From positions 2,572,745 through 2,626,023 of the forward strand of contig JACAUB010000001.1 in assembly GCA_013390605.1 (NCBI GenBank): a DNA stretch of 53,279 nt, given 5' to 3'. Within the stretch, counting starts at the first letter, position 1; every line of letters begins with the position of its first letter. Position numbers and translations under genes: made by a program. Shown here one piece after another: positions 25,037 to 35,186 of this stretch. Origin of the DNA: Bacteroidota bacterium (GTDB lineage: Bacteria > Bacteroidota > Bacteroidia > Bacteroidales > Cfx3-03). The notes beneath the pieces were generated by a model. That model was not told the DNA's origin. It ran no database searches and worked only from the letters and a program-made list of their open reading frames with translations.

Positions 25037-26125
25037 TTAGTCCTTGTAAAAAGGGAGTTTAACCACTTTTGCAAGTAACTTCTTGTCGCGGATGCTGATA
25101 TAGATTTCGCTGCCTGCTTTTGAGAGTGCGGTAGGAACATAGCCCATACCAATGGCCTTCTTTAATGAAGGAGATTGTGTTCCGGAAGTAACCTCACCGA
25201 TTACGTTTCCATCGGCATCAACAATTTCGTAGCCATGACGAGGAATACCTTTATCAATCATTTCGAAACCAACGAGCTTACGGGTAACACCATTTTGCTT
25301 TTGTGCTAACAGAACATCTCTGTCGATAAAACACTTATCATCAGTAAACTTGGTAATCCAACCTAAACCTGCTTCGATAGGAGATTTTGTATCATCAATA
25401 TCATTACCATAGAGACAGAATCCCATTTCTAGACGTAGGGTATCACGAGCCCCAAGACCGATTGGCTTAATTCCAAATTCTGCTCCTGCTTCGAATACTG
25501 CATCCCAAACCTTTTCGGCATCTTCGTTTGCAAAGTAGATTTCGCATCCACCTGCACCGGTATATCCGGTTGTAGAAAGGATAACATCATCGATACCTGC
25601 AAATTTTACCTTTTTAAAGGTATAATACTCCATATCCATGATTGGGGTATCGGTAAGTTTTTGCATGGCTTTTAAAGCAAGCGGACCTTGAATAGCTAGT
25701 TGTGATATTTCGTCGGATGCATTATAAAGAACTGCATTCATTTTGTTCTGACTGGAAATCCAGTTCCAGTCTTTTTCGATGTTTGAAGCATTAACGACCA
25801 ATAAATAGGTCTCTGCATTAATACGATAAACTAACAGGTCGTCAACAATTCCACCTTTTCCATTAGGGAAACATGAGTATTGCACTTTGCCATCAGTAAG
25901 AACAGATGCATCATTTGAAGTCACCCATTGAACAAACTCTAGTGCTTGAGGGCCTTTAACCCATATTTCGCCCATATGCGAAACATCAAATACACCTAAA
26001 CTTTTTCTAACTGTTTCGTGTTCAATAAGTAGACCCTCATATTGTACGGGCATATAAAAACCTGCGAAGGGAACCATTTTAGCGCCCACTTTCTCATGGA
26101 TTGCGCAAAAAGCTGTCTTTTTCAT
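25037..26125 (-). CDS. gcvT: Glycine cleavage system T protein (aminomethyltransferase)
   Basis: This 362-residue protein has the full GcvT layout: [18 protein letters not shown] and [11 protein letters not shown] at the N-terminus, DDLLVYR and [13 protein letters not shown] in the folate-binding core, [34 protein letters not shown], and the C-terminal barrel [21 protein letters not shown]. Family role: transfers the methylene group from the aminomethyl-lipoyl H protein to tetrahydrofolate, releasing ammonia. The other gcv genes are not adjacent. A minus-strand TACCTTTG element lies about 45 bases upstream. Confidence 0.96.
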   Translation of the reverse strand: MKKTAFCAIHEKVGAKMVPFAGFYMPVQYEGLLIEHETVRKSLGVFDVSHMGEIWVKGPQALEFVQWVTSNDASVLTDGKVQYSCFPNGKGGIVDDLLVYRINAETYLLVVNASNIEKDWNWISSQNKMNAVLYNASDEISQLAIQGPLALKAMQKLTDTPIMDMEYYTFKKVKFAGIDDVILSTTGYTGAGGCEIYFANEDAEKVWDAVFEAGAEFGIKPIGLGARDTLRLEMGFCLYGNDIDDTKSPIEAGLGWITKFTDDKCFIDRDVLLAQKQNGVTRKLVGFEMIDKGIPRHGYEIVDADGNVIGEVTSGTQSPSLKKAIGMGYVPTALSKAGSEIYISIRDKKLLAKVVKLPFYKD

Positions 26126-26170
26126 TGGTTGGATGAGTTATTATGTTGTTGTGAAAGTTACAAATATGGG

Positions 26171-26178
26171 CAAAGGTA
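26171..26178 (-). promoter_or_regulatory. -7 promoter element of gcvT
   Basis: TACCTTTG on the minus strand, about 45 bases before the start codon. Confidence 0.55.
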
Positions 26179-26297
26179 AAGAAAATAGTTGTAATGAATT
26201 GTCCAATGCAGGGGAAGAAAAAAGTGACAATCATGAGTTAAATACAAAAAATATTGATAGAAATAAAAAAAAACATTTATTGATTATTTTTTTATTG

Positions 26298-26305
26298 TAT
26301 ATTTG
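26298..26305 (+). promoter_or_regulatory. -7 promoter element of rho
   Basis: TATATTTG matches TAnnTTTG; transcription would begin near 26311, leaving an unusually long leader. Confidence 0.55.
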
Positions 26306-26484
26306 CCACACAATCAAGATTCCTCGGTATTTCAATATCCGATTTCATTTGTAACTTTATTTAAACTTCTCTTGAATTTTCTTTGTAAATCATTTGTTAT
26401 CATTAAATAAACTAAATTATCCCGGAAAATATTTTCCAGACTATAAACCATTAAAATTATCCCACCCAATTCATTAAATTGCGT

Positions 26485-28569
26485 ATGTACGATATTATTG
26501 AGCTCAACGGCATGTTGGTTCAGGAGCTTAGAGAAATTGCCCAAAAGCTGGCAATCCCCAACTTTGAATCTCTCAAAAAACAAGAACTGATTTATAAAGT
26601 ATTAGATCAGCAGGCTTTAAACCCAAGCTCTGACATCCTGGAAAAAGAAAAAAAGGAAAAACAGGACGACAGTCAGAAAAGACCTAGAAAACGTATTGCC
26701 GGTAACGAAGTAGCACTTCCCCGTAGTAAAGACCCCATTGCCAGTTCACGTCCAGAGCGACTGAATATAGATGATTCTACATCATCAACAGCCACTGAAC
26801 CAGCTAAAGCTGATAGTGCAATAAAAACTGATGAAAAGACATCACCTGTTTCACCTTTGGTGAACCCTAAATCAGATAAGATATTTAAACAACCTAAACC
26901 TGATCATTCAGGTACACGCAGATTGCGTGAAACGACTGCACATCTGGGTGCTGAAAAAAAGACACCTATAGAGAAACCCTTTATCAATAAAGAAACGCCA
27001 AAAATCGTAACAGAAAACAAGCCTGATTTTATTGAAAAACCAAAAACAGAGCCCACGAAGCCTTTAACGTTAGGAGAAAAGCTTCAGGCTAAAGATGGTG
27101 ATATAAATCCTGTGGTTATAAAGAGTGAATTAAGGAAACCACCGGTTATTGTCCCCATCATCGAAGAGGCTCCTGTTGTGGCAGAAGAAGATTCATTCAT
27201 GGTAAACCTAAAGGTTCAAGATGATGATGAAGTGAGCATGCCCGATATCATGCCTGTAGAAGATATTGCAGAGATTGAAACACAGGTTATTGAATATCAG
27301 GAACCGGAAGTATCTTTCATTGAACCAACGCCTGAACAAGAACCAGTACAGACACCAGAGGTAGCACCTATTGAAAGGATTGTCCCTAATCGTGATTTAA
27401 ATCCGCGTAATCCCAGATTTAACGAACGGAAACCTGATAGTGTTCTAGAATTCGATGGTATTGTAAGTAGCGAAGGTGTGTTAGAGATTATGCCTGATGG
27501 TTATGGTTTCCTCCGCTCATCAGATTATCATTACCTGAATTCACCTGATGATATTTATGTTTCGCAATCACAGATAAAACTCTTTGGCCTTAAAACCGGA
27601 GATACTGTTCGTGGTACTATTCGTCCGCCAAAAGAAGGTGAGAAATATTTCCCTTTGATCAAGGTTGAGAAAATAAACGGACGTAATCCTGAAGAGGTTC
27701 GCGACCGGATTCCTTTTGATTATCTGACTCCCCTATTCCCACATAAGAAATTTAAACTGACCGGACATACCCAAAGTAATCTATCGACCAGAATCATTGA
27801 TATGTTTACTCCGATTGGATTTGGACAACGTGGATTGATTGTTGCACAACCTAAGACCGGTAAAACAACAATTCTGAAAGACATTGCGAATGCCATTGCA
27901 GCAAACCATCCTGAGGCTTATCTGATTGTTCTTTTAATTGATGAGCGTCCTGAAGAGGTTACCGATATGGCTCGTAGCGTAAAGGCTGAAGTAATCGCCT
28001 CTACTTTCGACGAACCGGCAGAACGCCATGTACGTATTGCCAACATCGTTCTTGAGAAAGCAAAACGCATGGTTGAGTGTGGACACGATGTAGTAATTCT
28101 ACTTGACTCGATCACTCGTCTGGCCCGTGCTTATAATACAGTATCGCCTGCTTCGGGAAAAGTACTTTCAGGTGGTGTTGAAGCTAATGCTTTACAGAAA
28201 CCCAAACGTTTCTTTGGAGCTGCCCGCCAGATTGAAAATGGTGGCTCACTAACGATCCTTTCGACGGCTTTGATCGATACGGGTTCAAAAATGGACGAAG
28301 TTATCTTTGAAGAATTTAAAGGAACCGGCAATATGGAGTTACAGCTCGATCGCAAGCTGGCCAACAAACGCCTTTATCCTGCTATCGACATCGTTTCGTC
28401 GAGCACACGTAGAGATGAGTTATTACTAGAGAAAGAGTGGCTACAGCGCATCTGGGTGCTTAGAAACCATCTATCCGATATGACTTCGCTTGAGGCTATG
28501 GAGTTCTTAAAAGATCGAATCAGATTTACTCAATCTAACGAGGAATTTCTTTTATCAATGAATAGCTAA
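26485..28569 (+). CDS. rho: Transcription termination factor Rho with long N-terminal insert
   Basis: This 694-residue ring helicase has a Rho_N segment (about 1-45, [19 protein letters not shown]), then a roughly 270-residue Lys/Pro/Glu-rich insert of low complexity, the RNA-binding cold-shock-like domain (about 325-400, [20 protein letters not shown]), and the ATPase core with Walker A QPKTGKTT (about 456) and [26 protein letters not shown], and [16 protein letters not shown]. Length exceeds the E. coli type (419) because of the insert, which is normal for Bacteroidota. ATG at 26485 fits the family start; a TTG two codons upstream is possible. It has its own promoter and an intrinsic terminator; autoregulation through the long leader is possible. 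Confidence 0.96.
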   Translation: MYDIIELNGMLVQELREIAQKLAIPNFESLKKQELIYKVLDQQALNPSSDILEKEKKEKQDDSQKRPRKRIAGNEVALPRSKDPIASSRPERLNIDDSTSSTATEPAKADSAIKTDEKTSPVSPLVNPKSDKIFKQPKPDHSGTRRLRETTAHLGAEKKTPIEKPFINKETPKIVTENKPDFIEKPKTEPTKPLTLGEKLQAKDGDINPVVIKSELRKPPVIVPIIEEAPVVAEEDSFMVNLKVQDDDEVSMPDIMPVEDIAEIETQVIEYQEPEVSFIEPTPEQEPVQTPEVAPIERIVPNRDLNPRNPRFNERKPDSVLEFDGIVSSEGVLEIMPDGYGFLRSSDYHYLNSPDDIYVSQSQIKLFGLKTGDTVRGTIRPPKEGEKYFPLIKVEKINGRNPEEVRDRIPFDYLTPLFPHKKFKLTGHTQSNLSTRIIDMFTPIGFGQRGLIVAQPKTGKTTILKDIANAIAANHPEAYLIVLLIDERPEEVTDMARSVKAEVIASTFDEPAERHVRIANIVLEKAKRMVECGHDVVILLDSITRLARAYNTVSPASGKVLSGGVEANALQKPKRFFGAARQIENGGSLTILSTALIDTGSKMDEVIFEEFKGTGNMELQLDRKLANKRLYPAIDIVSSSTRRDELLLEKEWLQRIWVLRNHLSDMTSLEAMEFLKDRIRFTQSNEEFLLSMNS

Positions 28570-28587
28570 AACCAATATTCTTAAATA

Positions 28588-28624
28588 AAAAGAGACTGTA
28601 TCATAATGATTACAGTCTCTTTTT
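28588..28624 (+). terminator. Intrinsic terminator of rho
   Basis: AAAGAGACTGTA and TACAGTCTCTTT flank a 10-base loop, followed by T-rich sequence. Confidence 0.85.
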
Positions 28625-28640
28625 ATTTATATGACATAAA

Positions 28641-28672
28641 AAAAGGCCATCGCTTTGAGATAGCCTTTTTAG
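28641..28672. terminator. Second hairpin between convergent genes
   Basis: AAAAAGGC-ATC and GAT-GCCTTTTT-type arms form an imperfect stem just after the rho terminator; on the minus strand it would end the sigma-factor operon. Confidence 0.6.
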
Positions 28673-28692
28673 CTTGAGAAAAAAAGCGACCA

Positions 28693-29166
28693 TTATGGTC
28701 TACCACTCATCTTACGTTCGCCTAAACGTTTGAGGAGCATTCGTTGAAATTCGCGTTCAACATTATAAAGCTTTAAAAGCTTTTTTGGGGGGAGAACTTC
28801 CTTAAATTTCAGATGATACTCTTTTTGTATATCGAGCATCTTCTGAGCATGCCGGATATAGTTATCGGCTAATTCTGATGCATCTTTATCTGTCATAGCC
28901 TCATCATTAGGCCTAAAGCGCCTGATATCTTTGAAAAATCCATGCGTTAGTTCTTCTTTCGAATTATTGTACTGATTATAGATCGGCCAAAACTTCTGAG
29001 CCTCCTCAGCTGTTAGTTGCAATTGCTCAGTAATAAATGCTGCTTTTTGAGCTTCAATTTTTTCTCTTTGATCGTCCATTGGAGGCTTATTATTTTGGGC
29101 TCTACAAACAAAAGTCGTAACCAAAAGAACGAAAAGTAAAATGCCGGAGAAATTATTCTTTTTCAT
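28693..29166 (-). CDS. Periplasmic Spy/CpxP-like helical protein of an ECF operon
   Basis: This 157-residue protein has a signal peptide (KKNNFSGILLFVLLVTTFVCRAQ) and a helical mature part. It contains FITEQLQLTAEEAQKFWPIYNQYN, the LTxxE/Q-type helix of Spy/CpxP-like proteins, and a basic C-terminus MLLKRLGERKMSGRP. Bacteroidota relatives are often annotated as sensors of ECF sigma factors. It is the last gene of the sigma/anti-sigma operon, 27 bases after the anti-sigma gene, and probably senses envelope conditions or binds unfolded envelope protein. Direct evidence for sensing is lacking. Confidence 0.7.
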   Translation of the reverse strand: MKKNNFSGILLFVLLVTTFVCRAQNNKPPMDDQREKIEAQKAAFITEQLQLTAEEAQKFWPIYNQYNNSKEELTHGFFKDIRRFRPNDEAMTDKDASELADNYIRHAQKMLDIQKEYHLKFKEVLPPKKLLKLYNVEREFQRMLLKRLGERKMSGRP

Positions 29167-29193
29167 TTTGCGTATTATATAATGAATGAAATT

Positions 29194-29727
29194 CTATTGC
29201 CAAACCTCAGAAGATGTTGTTGAAGGAGTGTCTTGTTGAACCAGATATTCTATGATCTCTTCATCAGAAAGTGTCTTCAGTACATCTGCTTTTCTAGGAC
29301 TCACAACTTTTGATTTTGTTATTACAGGCTGTGAAACCGAAGTTTTAGAAGGGTTATCAATTACGGCATCCATCAACTCTGTTTCATCAAGTTCTCCATT
29401 TAAGATGGCTTTTTCAAGATGAGTAACAATATGAGTATCTGCTACGGATGCATAAGAAGCTTCTGTATTAAATTCTGTTTTAATACCATTTGTGCGTAAA
29501 AACATTACCAATCCAAGCAGTACAACAACGGATGCAGCAGCAGCAAATATACCCGGATGAATTCGGCGATATTTTTTAATGACAGGGTTAACATCGATCC
29601 GCTCATTAATACGGAGGGGTAACTCATCAAAATAACCTTCCGGAACCCTAAAGGGGTTTTCCTTCTTCAATCCTTCTAAAGAGAAGCCTGAAGATTTGTC
29701 CGAAGAGTTTAGGTGATTTCGTTCCAT
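29194..29727 (-). CDS. Putative anti-sigma factor, single-pass membrane protein
   Basis: This 177-residue protein has a cytoplasmic N-terminus with the motif ENPFRVPEGYFDELPLRI seen in Bacteroidota sigma-operon membrane proteins, one transmembrane helix (about 54-74, HPGIFAAAASVVVLLGLVMFL) and an acidic periplasmic tail. There is no zinc-binding HxxxCxxC motif. It lies 44 bases after the ECF sigma gene and before the Spy-like gene, which supports the anti-sigma assignment by position; the sequence alone would not. Confidence 0.7.
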   Translation of the reverse strand: MERNHLNSSDKSSGFSLEGLKKENPFRVPEGYFDELPLRINERIDVNPVIKKYRRIHPGIFAAAASVVVLLGLVMFLRTNGIKTEFNTEASYASVADTHIVTHLEKAILNGELDETELMDAVIDNPSKTSVSQPVITKSKVVSPRKADVLKTLSDEEIIEYLVQQDTPSTTSSEVWQ

Positions 29728-29771
29728 TTTATTAGTTATTTGAAAATTAGACAGATTATGAGGTCATTAGT

Positions 29772-30317
29772 TTAATTGCCGAGTAAATATTTTTCCACTT
29801 TTTTCATTGCCAAATGATATGAAGCTTTAAGTGCACCTACTGAGGTTCCGAAAATATCCGACATCTGCTCGTATGGCATTTCATCATAATATCGTAGATT
29901 AAAAACAGCTCTTTGCTTTTCAGGTAGTGTAAGAAGTGCCTTTTGTAGTTTTAACTGAATCTCATTTCCATCAAAGAAATTATCATCGGTCAAAGATTGT
30001 GATAATTGTTTTTCCACATCTACAAGTGGAATAAATAATTTCATTCTCTTACTACTCAGGAAACCCAGACTTTCATTAACAGCAATTCGATAGAGCCATG
30101 TAAACAGTTTAGAATCCTCTCTAAAATTACCAAGATTATTCCAAACTTTAATAAAAACATTTTGAATTAAATCATTTGCATCTTCATGGTCAATGACCAG
30201 TCTCCTGATAACCCAATACAACTGTTCCTGATATTTCTTCACTAATAAATCAAATGCTTTATTACGCGAAGAGGGTTCGCGAAACATTTCCAGAATAGCA
30301 TCATCTGTTAGCGCCAT
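29772..30317 (-). CDS. ECF-type RNA polymerase sigma factor
   Basis: This 181-residue protein has sigma region 2 (about 20-90: LVKKYQEQLYWVIRRLV, then DANDLIQNVFIKVWNNLGNF, and FTWLYRIAVNESL) and region 4 (about 128-175: LPEKQRAVFNLRYYDEMPYEQMSDIFGTSVGALKASYH). It heads a three-gene operon with an anti-sigma candidate and a secreted helical protein, the usual order for envelope-stress sigma factors in Bacteroidota. About 515 bases separate it from the divergent GH3 fusion gene. The target promoters cannot be deduced here. Confidence 0.93.
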   Translation of the reverse strand: MALTDDAILEMFREPSSRNKAFDLLVKKYQEQLYWVIRRLVIDHEDANDLIQNVFIKVWNNLGNFREDSKLFTWLYRIAVNESLGFLSSKRMKLFIPLVDVEKQLSQSLTDDNFFDGNEIQLKLQKALLTLPEKQRAVFNLRYYDEMPYEQMSDIFGTSVGALKASYHLAMKKVEKYLLGN

Positions 30318-30834
30318 GCAGTAGTTGCGTAATTATTAGTTTAAACTGAAATTAAGACACAGAAAAAACAAAAAGGTTTAACCAGAAAGAATAAACATAT
30401 CTCTTTTTTTTAAAATTCTTTCATTAATTCATCTTTCTTCAATCAACTTTCATCGTTTAAATTTAACCATTATATTACTGTGACTGATTATGTATTTCCC
30501 TTTTTATAAAAAAACCATCATTTAGAATGTCCCAATTTGAGATTTAAAACATAAAAATAAATACAAATATTACAAATAATGTAGATTTTATCATCTTTAG
30601 GTAAACCATTTTATATTATGAAGTAATTTTGTAATCTGAAAGTAGGCACTACTAAAATACTATATTTATTCATACTTTCATCAATTTAATAATTTATAAA
30701 CCTGAAAATCTGTTGTGAAGAAACCTTCACTTAAGCCATACAGAGAATTCAGTATGAAATGAACATGCTATAAATTCATCTTCGTTTTGCCATTGTGGAA
30801 AAAGCATGTATCATTTCACCAAAATTAACACTAA
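30318..30834. other. Divergent promoter region of the ECF operon and the GH3 fusion gene
   Basis: A+T-rich, no gene seen. A TAATTTTG element at 30624-30631 could serve the GH3 fusion gene with a leader near 200 bases. Confidence 0.4.
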
Positions 30835-33800
30835 ATGCAACCAATGAAATTATTGTTCCTATTTCTTACACTTTTCATTCTTTCAGCCAATACTCTATTT
30901 TCTCAAACACTATTACAAAAGCGTAATTCTAAACACGATAAAAAACAAGAGACACAATGGGTTGACTCTGTTCTTACAAAGCTAACTACGGAAGAACGGA
31001 TTGCTCAACTTTTCATGATCCGTTCTTATGCCAATGCTGATCCGTCTTATTACCGCGATGTTGAAGCACAAATTAAAAGATATGGTATTGGTGGCATCTG
31101 TTTTTTCAAAGGAACTCCAACTGCACAGGCAATTCTAACAAATAGATATCAACAGCTTTCTAAAACACCTTTATTTATCTCTATTGATGGCGAATGGGGC
31201 CTTGGAATGCGCCTTGATAGTATTTTATCATTCCCCCGACAAATGGTGTTGGGTGCCATCCAAAACGACTCCCTGGTTTACCAAATGGGACTTGAAATTG
31301 GTAGAGAAATGAGAAGAATTGGAGTAAATATCAACTTTGCCCCTGTAGTCGATATCAACAATAATCCAAAAAATCCTGTCATCAATAACAGATCCTTTGG
31401 CGAAGACCGGTTTAAAGTGGCCTCAATGAGTTATGCTTATATGAGAGGCTTGCAAGATCAGGGTGTTATTGCGGTTGCAAAACATTTCCCTGGACATGGA
31501 GATACTGAAGTTGATTCGCATTATATTCTTCCTACAATTCGGCACGATATAAAAACAATTGAAGAACTCGATCTTTACCCCTTTAAACAACTGATTAAAG
31601 AAGGTATTGCAGGGATTATGATAGCTCATTTACGGGTACCTGCTCTCGACAGCCTTCCTACATCGATATCAACACTTTCAAAACCAATTATTACTGACCT
31701 CTTAAAAGGAAAATTGCAATTTAAAGGATTAGTATTTACTGATGCGTTAGAGATGAAGGGGTTGACCGACAATACAGATCCCAAATTGGTTGAAGTAAAA
31801 GCGATACTTGCAGGGAATGATGTTTTATTGCTCCCGGTTGATATTGCACGTGCTATTCAAAACATAAAAGAGGCTATTGATAAAGGCATTATCAGTCAAT
31901 CAGTTATTGACGAAAGATGTCGTAAAGTTTTGATGTATAAATATAAGGTCGGTCTGGCTCAGATTAAACCTGTCGTGTTAAAAAACTTACTCAGTGATTT
32001 ATCTTCTCCCGTCGCTTTAGAGCTGAATCAACGGTTAATACAGTCATCTGTAACAATTGCAAAGAACTTAAATAACCTATTACCATTAAAAACTGATAGC
32101 CTGCATTTAGCCACGGTCTGTGTTGGCGATACAATACCCACAGATTTCGAACGGAGTATCGATTGTTATACAAAAGCAGATCATTACTACCTTAAATTTG
32201 ATACTACGGGCAACGAAAACATCTCTTTGGTATCGAAATTAAAGAACTACAAAGTTGTAGTGCTTGATGTAAGAAAAACAGTAGATGCTCCTTCGCACAA
32301 TTATGGGATCAAAAAACAGCTGCTTCTATTTATAGACTCGTTGAGTAAGGTTGGACCGAAGATTATTGTCCATCTTCCTGCAAATGCTTATGCTCTCTCG
32401 ATGTTCGACAATAAAGTCAACTCTATGGTGATTACGTATCGTGACAGACCAAATGTTGGCTATTGGGCAGCACAAGCTATTTTTGGAGGGATCCCCGTTT
32501 CAGGACGTTTGCCTGTTACTGCTTCGACTGAATATCTGGCCGGAGCCGGTATTAATCAGGAAGCCATACGCCTTGGATTTTCAACACCTGAATCTATTGG
32601 AATCAATCCTAAAGATCTAAGTAAAATCGATTCAATTGTACATGTTGGTTTAAGTGTAAAAGCATTCCCCGGTTGCAGGGTACTGGTTGCCATCGATAAT
32701 AAAATAATATTTGATAAAGCATATGGGTATCACACTTATGATACCCTTCAACCCGTTAAACTTAATGATATTTTTGATCTGGCGTCTGTTACAAAGGTTG
32801 CAGCTACCACATTGGCTATCATGAAACTCTATGAAGACAAAGATTTAGATTTGACAAAAAAGATTGAACGTTATCTGCCTGAATATAAGAAATCGAACAA
32901 AAAAGGAATTCATCTTGATGAAATCATGGCACATCAAGCCAGATTAGTACCTTTTATTCCATTCTATGAGAAAACACTGGGAACTAAATTCCCAAATGAA
33001 CAGTATTACAGAACTTCACCAACGAATGAATTTAATATTAAGGTAGCCGATAAACTATGGTTACGAAGCGATTATAGAGATTCTATCTTTGAAATCATTC
33101 GTAATTCGCCACTTCTTGAAAAGACTGAGTACAAATACAGCGATTTAAGCATGTATTTTATGTATCAGATCATCGAAACACTTAGTGGCATGGGATTCGA
33201 GGATTATATTAAATCAAATATCTATAAACCATTAGGATTGAATACAATCGGGTTTAATCCTTTAGACAGGTTCCCAAAAGATAGAATATTGCCAACCGAA
33301 AACGATACGCTCTTCAGGCATCAATTGATTCAGGGATATGTACACGATCCCGGTGCTGCTATGATGGGAGGTGTCTGCGGACATGCGGGTCTTTTTTCTG
33401 ATGTATACGACCTGGCGGCTATCATGCAAATGTTAATAAATGGTGGTCGGTATAGTGGGGTTCAACTACTTAAACCTGAAACGATAAACTATTTTACCAG
33501 AGATCACTTTTCAGCTACAAACCGTCGTGGACTGGGATGGGATAAACAGTTATTTATCCCCTCTGAAAATGGGCCTTGTTGTGTAAGCGCCTCTGAAGAG
33601 AGTTTTGGTCATTCCGGTTTTACCGGAACCTTTGTCTGGGCAGATCCATTGACGAAAATAGTTTATATTTTCCTCTCTAACAGGGTATATCCTGATGCTG
33701 AAAACAATAAAATTTCTGACATGAATATTCGTACAAATATTCAACAAGTAGTCTACGATGCATTATTCAAAGCCCAACAACGTAAGAAACAATATTCTAA

Positions 33801-33840
33801 TGAGTTAGAACAACAAGGAGCCATTGATTCCGGAGAATAA
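30835..33840 (+). CDS. GH3 beta-N-acetylhexosaminidase fused to a class C-type serine hydrolase
   Basis: This 1001-residue secreted protein starts with a signal peptide (KLLFLFLTLFILSANTLFSQ). The N-terminal half (about 45-380) is a NagZ-like GH3 domain, with VAKHFPGHGDTEVDSHYILP (catalytic His/Asp loop, about 215-235) and nucleophile Asp in VFTDALEMKG (about 303). A GH3 C-terminal-like part follows (about 400-580). The last third (about 600-985) is a beta-lactamase-like serine hydrolase with SVTK (Ser651, Lys654), YSD (about 767) and HSGFTGT (about 925). The fusion is known in Bacteroidota and is thought to act on muropeptides in the periplasm; specificity is inferred. Start could also be the ATG three codons downstream. 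Confidence 0.92.
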   Translation: MQPMKLLFLFLTLFILSANTLFSQTLLQKRNSKHDKKQETQWVDSVLTKLTTEERIAQLFMIRSYANADPSYYRDVEAQIKRYGIGGICFFKGTPTAQAILTNRYQQLSKTPLFISIDGEWGLGMRLDSILSFPRQMVLGAIQNDSLVYQMGLEIGREMRRIGVNINFAPVVDINNNPKNPVINNRSFGEDRFKVASMSYAYMRGLQDQGVIAVAKHFPGHGDTEVDSHYILPTIRHDIKTIEELDLYPFKQLIKEGIAGIMIAHLRVPALDSLPTSISTLSKPIITDLLKGKLQFKGLVFTDALEMKGLTDNTDPKLVEVKAILAGNDVLLLPVDIARAIQNIKEAIDKGIISQSVIDERCRKVLMYKYKVGLAQIKPVVLKNLLSDLSSPVALELNQRLIQSSVTIAKNLNNLLPLKTDSLHLATVCVGDTIPTDFERSIDCYTKADHYYLKFDTTGNENISLVSKLKNYKVVVLDVRKTVDAPSHNYGIKKQLLLFIDSLSKVGPKIIVHLPANAYALSMFDNKVNSMVITYRDRPNVGYWAAQAIFGGIPVSGRLPVTASTEYLAGAGINQEAIRLGFSTPESIGINPKDLSKIDSIVHVGLSVKAFPGCRVLVAIDNKIIFDKAYGYHTYDTLQPVKLNDIFDLASVTKVAATTLAIMKLYEDKDLDLTKKIERYLPEYKKSNKKGIHLDEIMAHQARLVPFIPFYEKTLGTKFPNEQYYRTSPTNEFNIKVADKLWLRSDYRDSIFEIIRNSPLLEKTEYKYSDLSMYFMYQIIETLSGMGFEDYIKSNIYKPLGLNTIGFNPLDRFPKDRILPTENDTLFRHQLIQGYVHDPGAAMMGGVCGHAGLFSDVYDLAAIMQMLINGGRYSGVQLLKPETINYFTRDHFSATNRRGLGWDKQLFIPSENGPCCVSASEESFGHSGFTGTFVWADPLTKIVYIFLSNRVYPDAENNKISDMNIRTNIQQVVYDALFKAQQRKKQYSNELEQQGAIDSGE

Positions 33841-33919
33841 AACAACTTTATTTTCAGTATTTGCTGAACTTTTCAACTAAAAGTGTGTTTTAATCTACAT
33901 AAAATATATTCTATACATC

Positions 33920-34420
33920 ATGGCACAGATTACTTTACAGGGAAACAAAATTAACACCAACGGGACACTTCCTGCAGTTGGAAGCAAAGCACCCGATTTT
34001 AAATTAGTAAAAACAGACCTTTCTGAAACGAGCTTGAATGACTACAAAGGAAAACGTGTAGTTCTGAATATCTTTCCAAGTCTTGACACATCAGTATGCG
34101 CTACTTCAGTTCGAAAATTCAATGCTGAGGTATCAAAACTTGCAAATACAGTAGTACTCTGTGTAAGTAAGGATCTCCCCTTTGCACATAGTCGCTTCTG
34201 TACAACAGAGGGATTAAGCAACGTAGTACCCGTATCCGAATTTCGTGATAATGCATTTAGTGATGCTTATAATGTCCGTATTATTGATGGACCGCTTGCC
34301 GGGTTACATTCACGTGCAGTGGTAGTGATCAATGAAGACGGAAATATTGCATATACTGAACAGATACCTGAAATTGCACAAGAACCTGATTATGATTCAG
34401 CTGTAAAATCACTGAAGTAA
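33920..34420 (+). CDS. tpx: Thiol peroxidase (Tpx-type peroxiredoxin)
   Basis: This 166-residue protein has the atypical 2-Cys peroxiredoxin layout: peroxidatic Cys60 in [17 protein letters not shown], resolving Cys94 in SRFCTTEGL, and conserved [10 protein letters not shown] and [14 protein letters not shown] segments. Family role: reduces hydrogen peroxide and alkyl hydroperoxides using thioredoxin. There is no signal peptide, so it is cytoplasmic. It is monocistronic, closed by a strong terminator, and followed by tRNA-Leu. Confidence 0.95.
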   Translation: MAQITLQGNKINTNGTLPAVGSKAPDFKLVKTDLSETSLNDYKGKRVVLNIFPSLDTSVCATSVRKFNAEVSKLANTVVLCVSKDLPFAHSRFCTTEGLSNVVPVSEFRDNAFSDAYNVRIIDGPLAGLHSRAVVVINEDGNIAYTEQIPEIAQEPDYDSAVKSLK

Positions 34421-34439
34421 CAAAAAACCTTTTTGCATA

Positions 34440-34470
34440 AAAAAACCTTCTAAAGCAGAAGGTTTTTTTT
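34440..34470 (+). terminator. Intrinsic terminator of tpx
   Basis: AAAAAACCTTCT and AGAAGGTTTTTT form a 12-bp stem with a 5-base loop and T-run. Confidence 0.88.
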
Positions 34471-34490
34471 GTTTTCTTCAATGAAATGCA

Positions 34491-34498
34491 TACTTTTG
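34491..34498 (+). promoter_or_regulatory. -7 promoter element of tRNA-Leu
   Basis: TACTTTTG matches TAnnTTTG, 12 bases before the tRNA 5' end. Confidence 0.6.
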
Positions 34499-34510
34499 CA
34501 TTCTCAAAAC

Positions 34511-34592
34511 GCGGATGTGGCGTAATTGGTAGCCGCGCCAGACTTAGGATCTGGTTCCGAGAGGAGTGTGGGTTCGAGTCCCTTCATCCGCA
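34511..34592 (+). tRNA. tRNA-Leu, anticodon TAG
   Basis: The acceptor arms GCGGATG and CATCCGC pair exactly. The D arm contains AATTGGTAG, the anticodon arm is CCAGA-CTTAGGA-TCTGG with anticodon TAG, a long (class II) variable arm follows, and the T loop is TTCGAGT. This matches the Bacteroidota tRNA-Leu(UAG). CCA is not encoded. Confidence 0.95.
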
Positions 34593-34593
34593 C

Positions 34594-34625
34594 AAAGCCT
34601 GTTAATCATACGATTAACAGGCTTT
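34594..34625 (+). terminator. Terminator of tRNA-Leu
   Basis: AAAGCCTGTTAATC and GATTAACAGGCTTT form a 14-bp stem around ATAC, followed by more T residues. Confidence 0.88.
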
Positions 34626-34629
34626 TTTA

Positions 34630-35186
34630 ATGAGGATTTCCTGCTTGTTTTTTTCATCTGACAAACATTTCGCCAAACATTAAAAAAAAACCTTCTTATT
34701 TATCATTACGATTTTCATATAAAATATCATTTTAGTCATGAATATTTGATCATAATCCCTTCAAATCATCAAACATTCTTCTTATTTCAATCAGGTTAAA
34801 TAACTATATCTCATAGGTATTACAACCATTGAGTCCGGCGTGAGTCCGGCATGCTTCCGGCGTCCCTCCACCATGCCTCGGGTATATCATGGAAGTTAAG
34901 GCGAAGTCATGGTAAAGGCAATCAGGATTCATTCTCGATGAGAGGATCATTATACCCTCATAGTCGCTGAATATTAGGAGTGTGAAACGTGAATACTATC
35001 ACGGTCTTAATTGCAAATATCTATTAGCTGATTTCCTCCAAAAGGTCAAATGAGAAAGTCGATTTATATAAAAGCCAAAACATACGAGATCTATTCCAAA
35101 TACTGAATTCTATATATAAAACTAAAAGCTGCCTCACTAGAAGCAGCTTTTTCACTTTTCACTAATTTATCAATTATTCCCCAGGT
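34630..35186. other. Intergenic region after tRNA-Leu
   Basis: No gene seen. A short G+C-rich patch (about 34830-34900) has three TCCGGC motifs (34834, 34844, 34856), the first two ten bases apart. A terminator lies at 35124-35151. Confidence 0.45.
35124..35151 (-). terminator. Terminator of the LruC lipoprotein gene
   Basis: AAAAGCTGC and GCAGCTTTT form a 9-bp stem; on the minus strand the tail is T-rich. Confidence 0.75.

Larger units (their letters stand above)
26126..26484. other. Divergent promoter region of gcvT and rho
   Basis: Carries the gcvT -7 element (26171-26178, minus) and the rho -7 element (26298-26305, plus). The rho leader from about 26311 is about 175 bases and A+T-rich. 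A 73-codon plus-strand frame here is not supported. Confidence 0.5.

Noticed and set aside
26133..26354. 73-codon plus-strand frame between gcvT and rho
   Set aside because: It spans both promoters, has no family resemblance and looks like A+T-rich chance sequence.
34511..34592. tRNA-Leu as an integration site for the mobile element
   Set aside because: The element block lies 12 kb or more away with core genes between, and no duplicated tRNA end was noticed near it.
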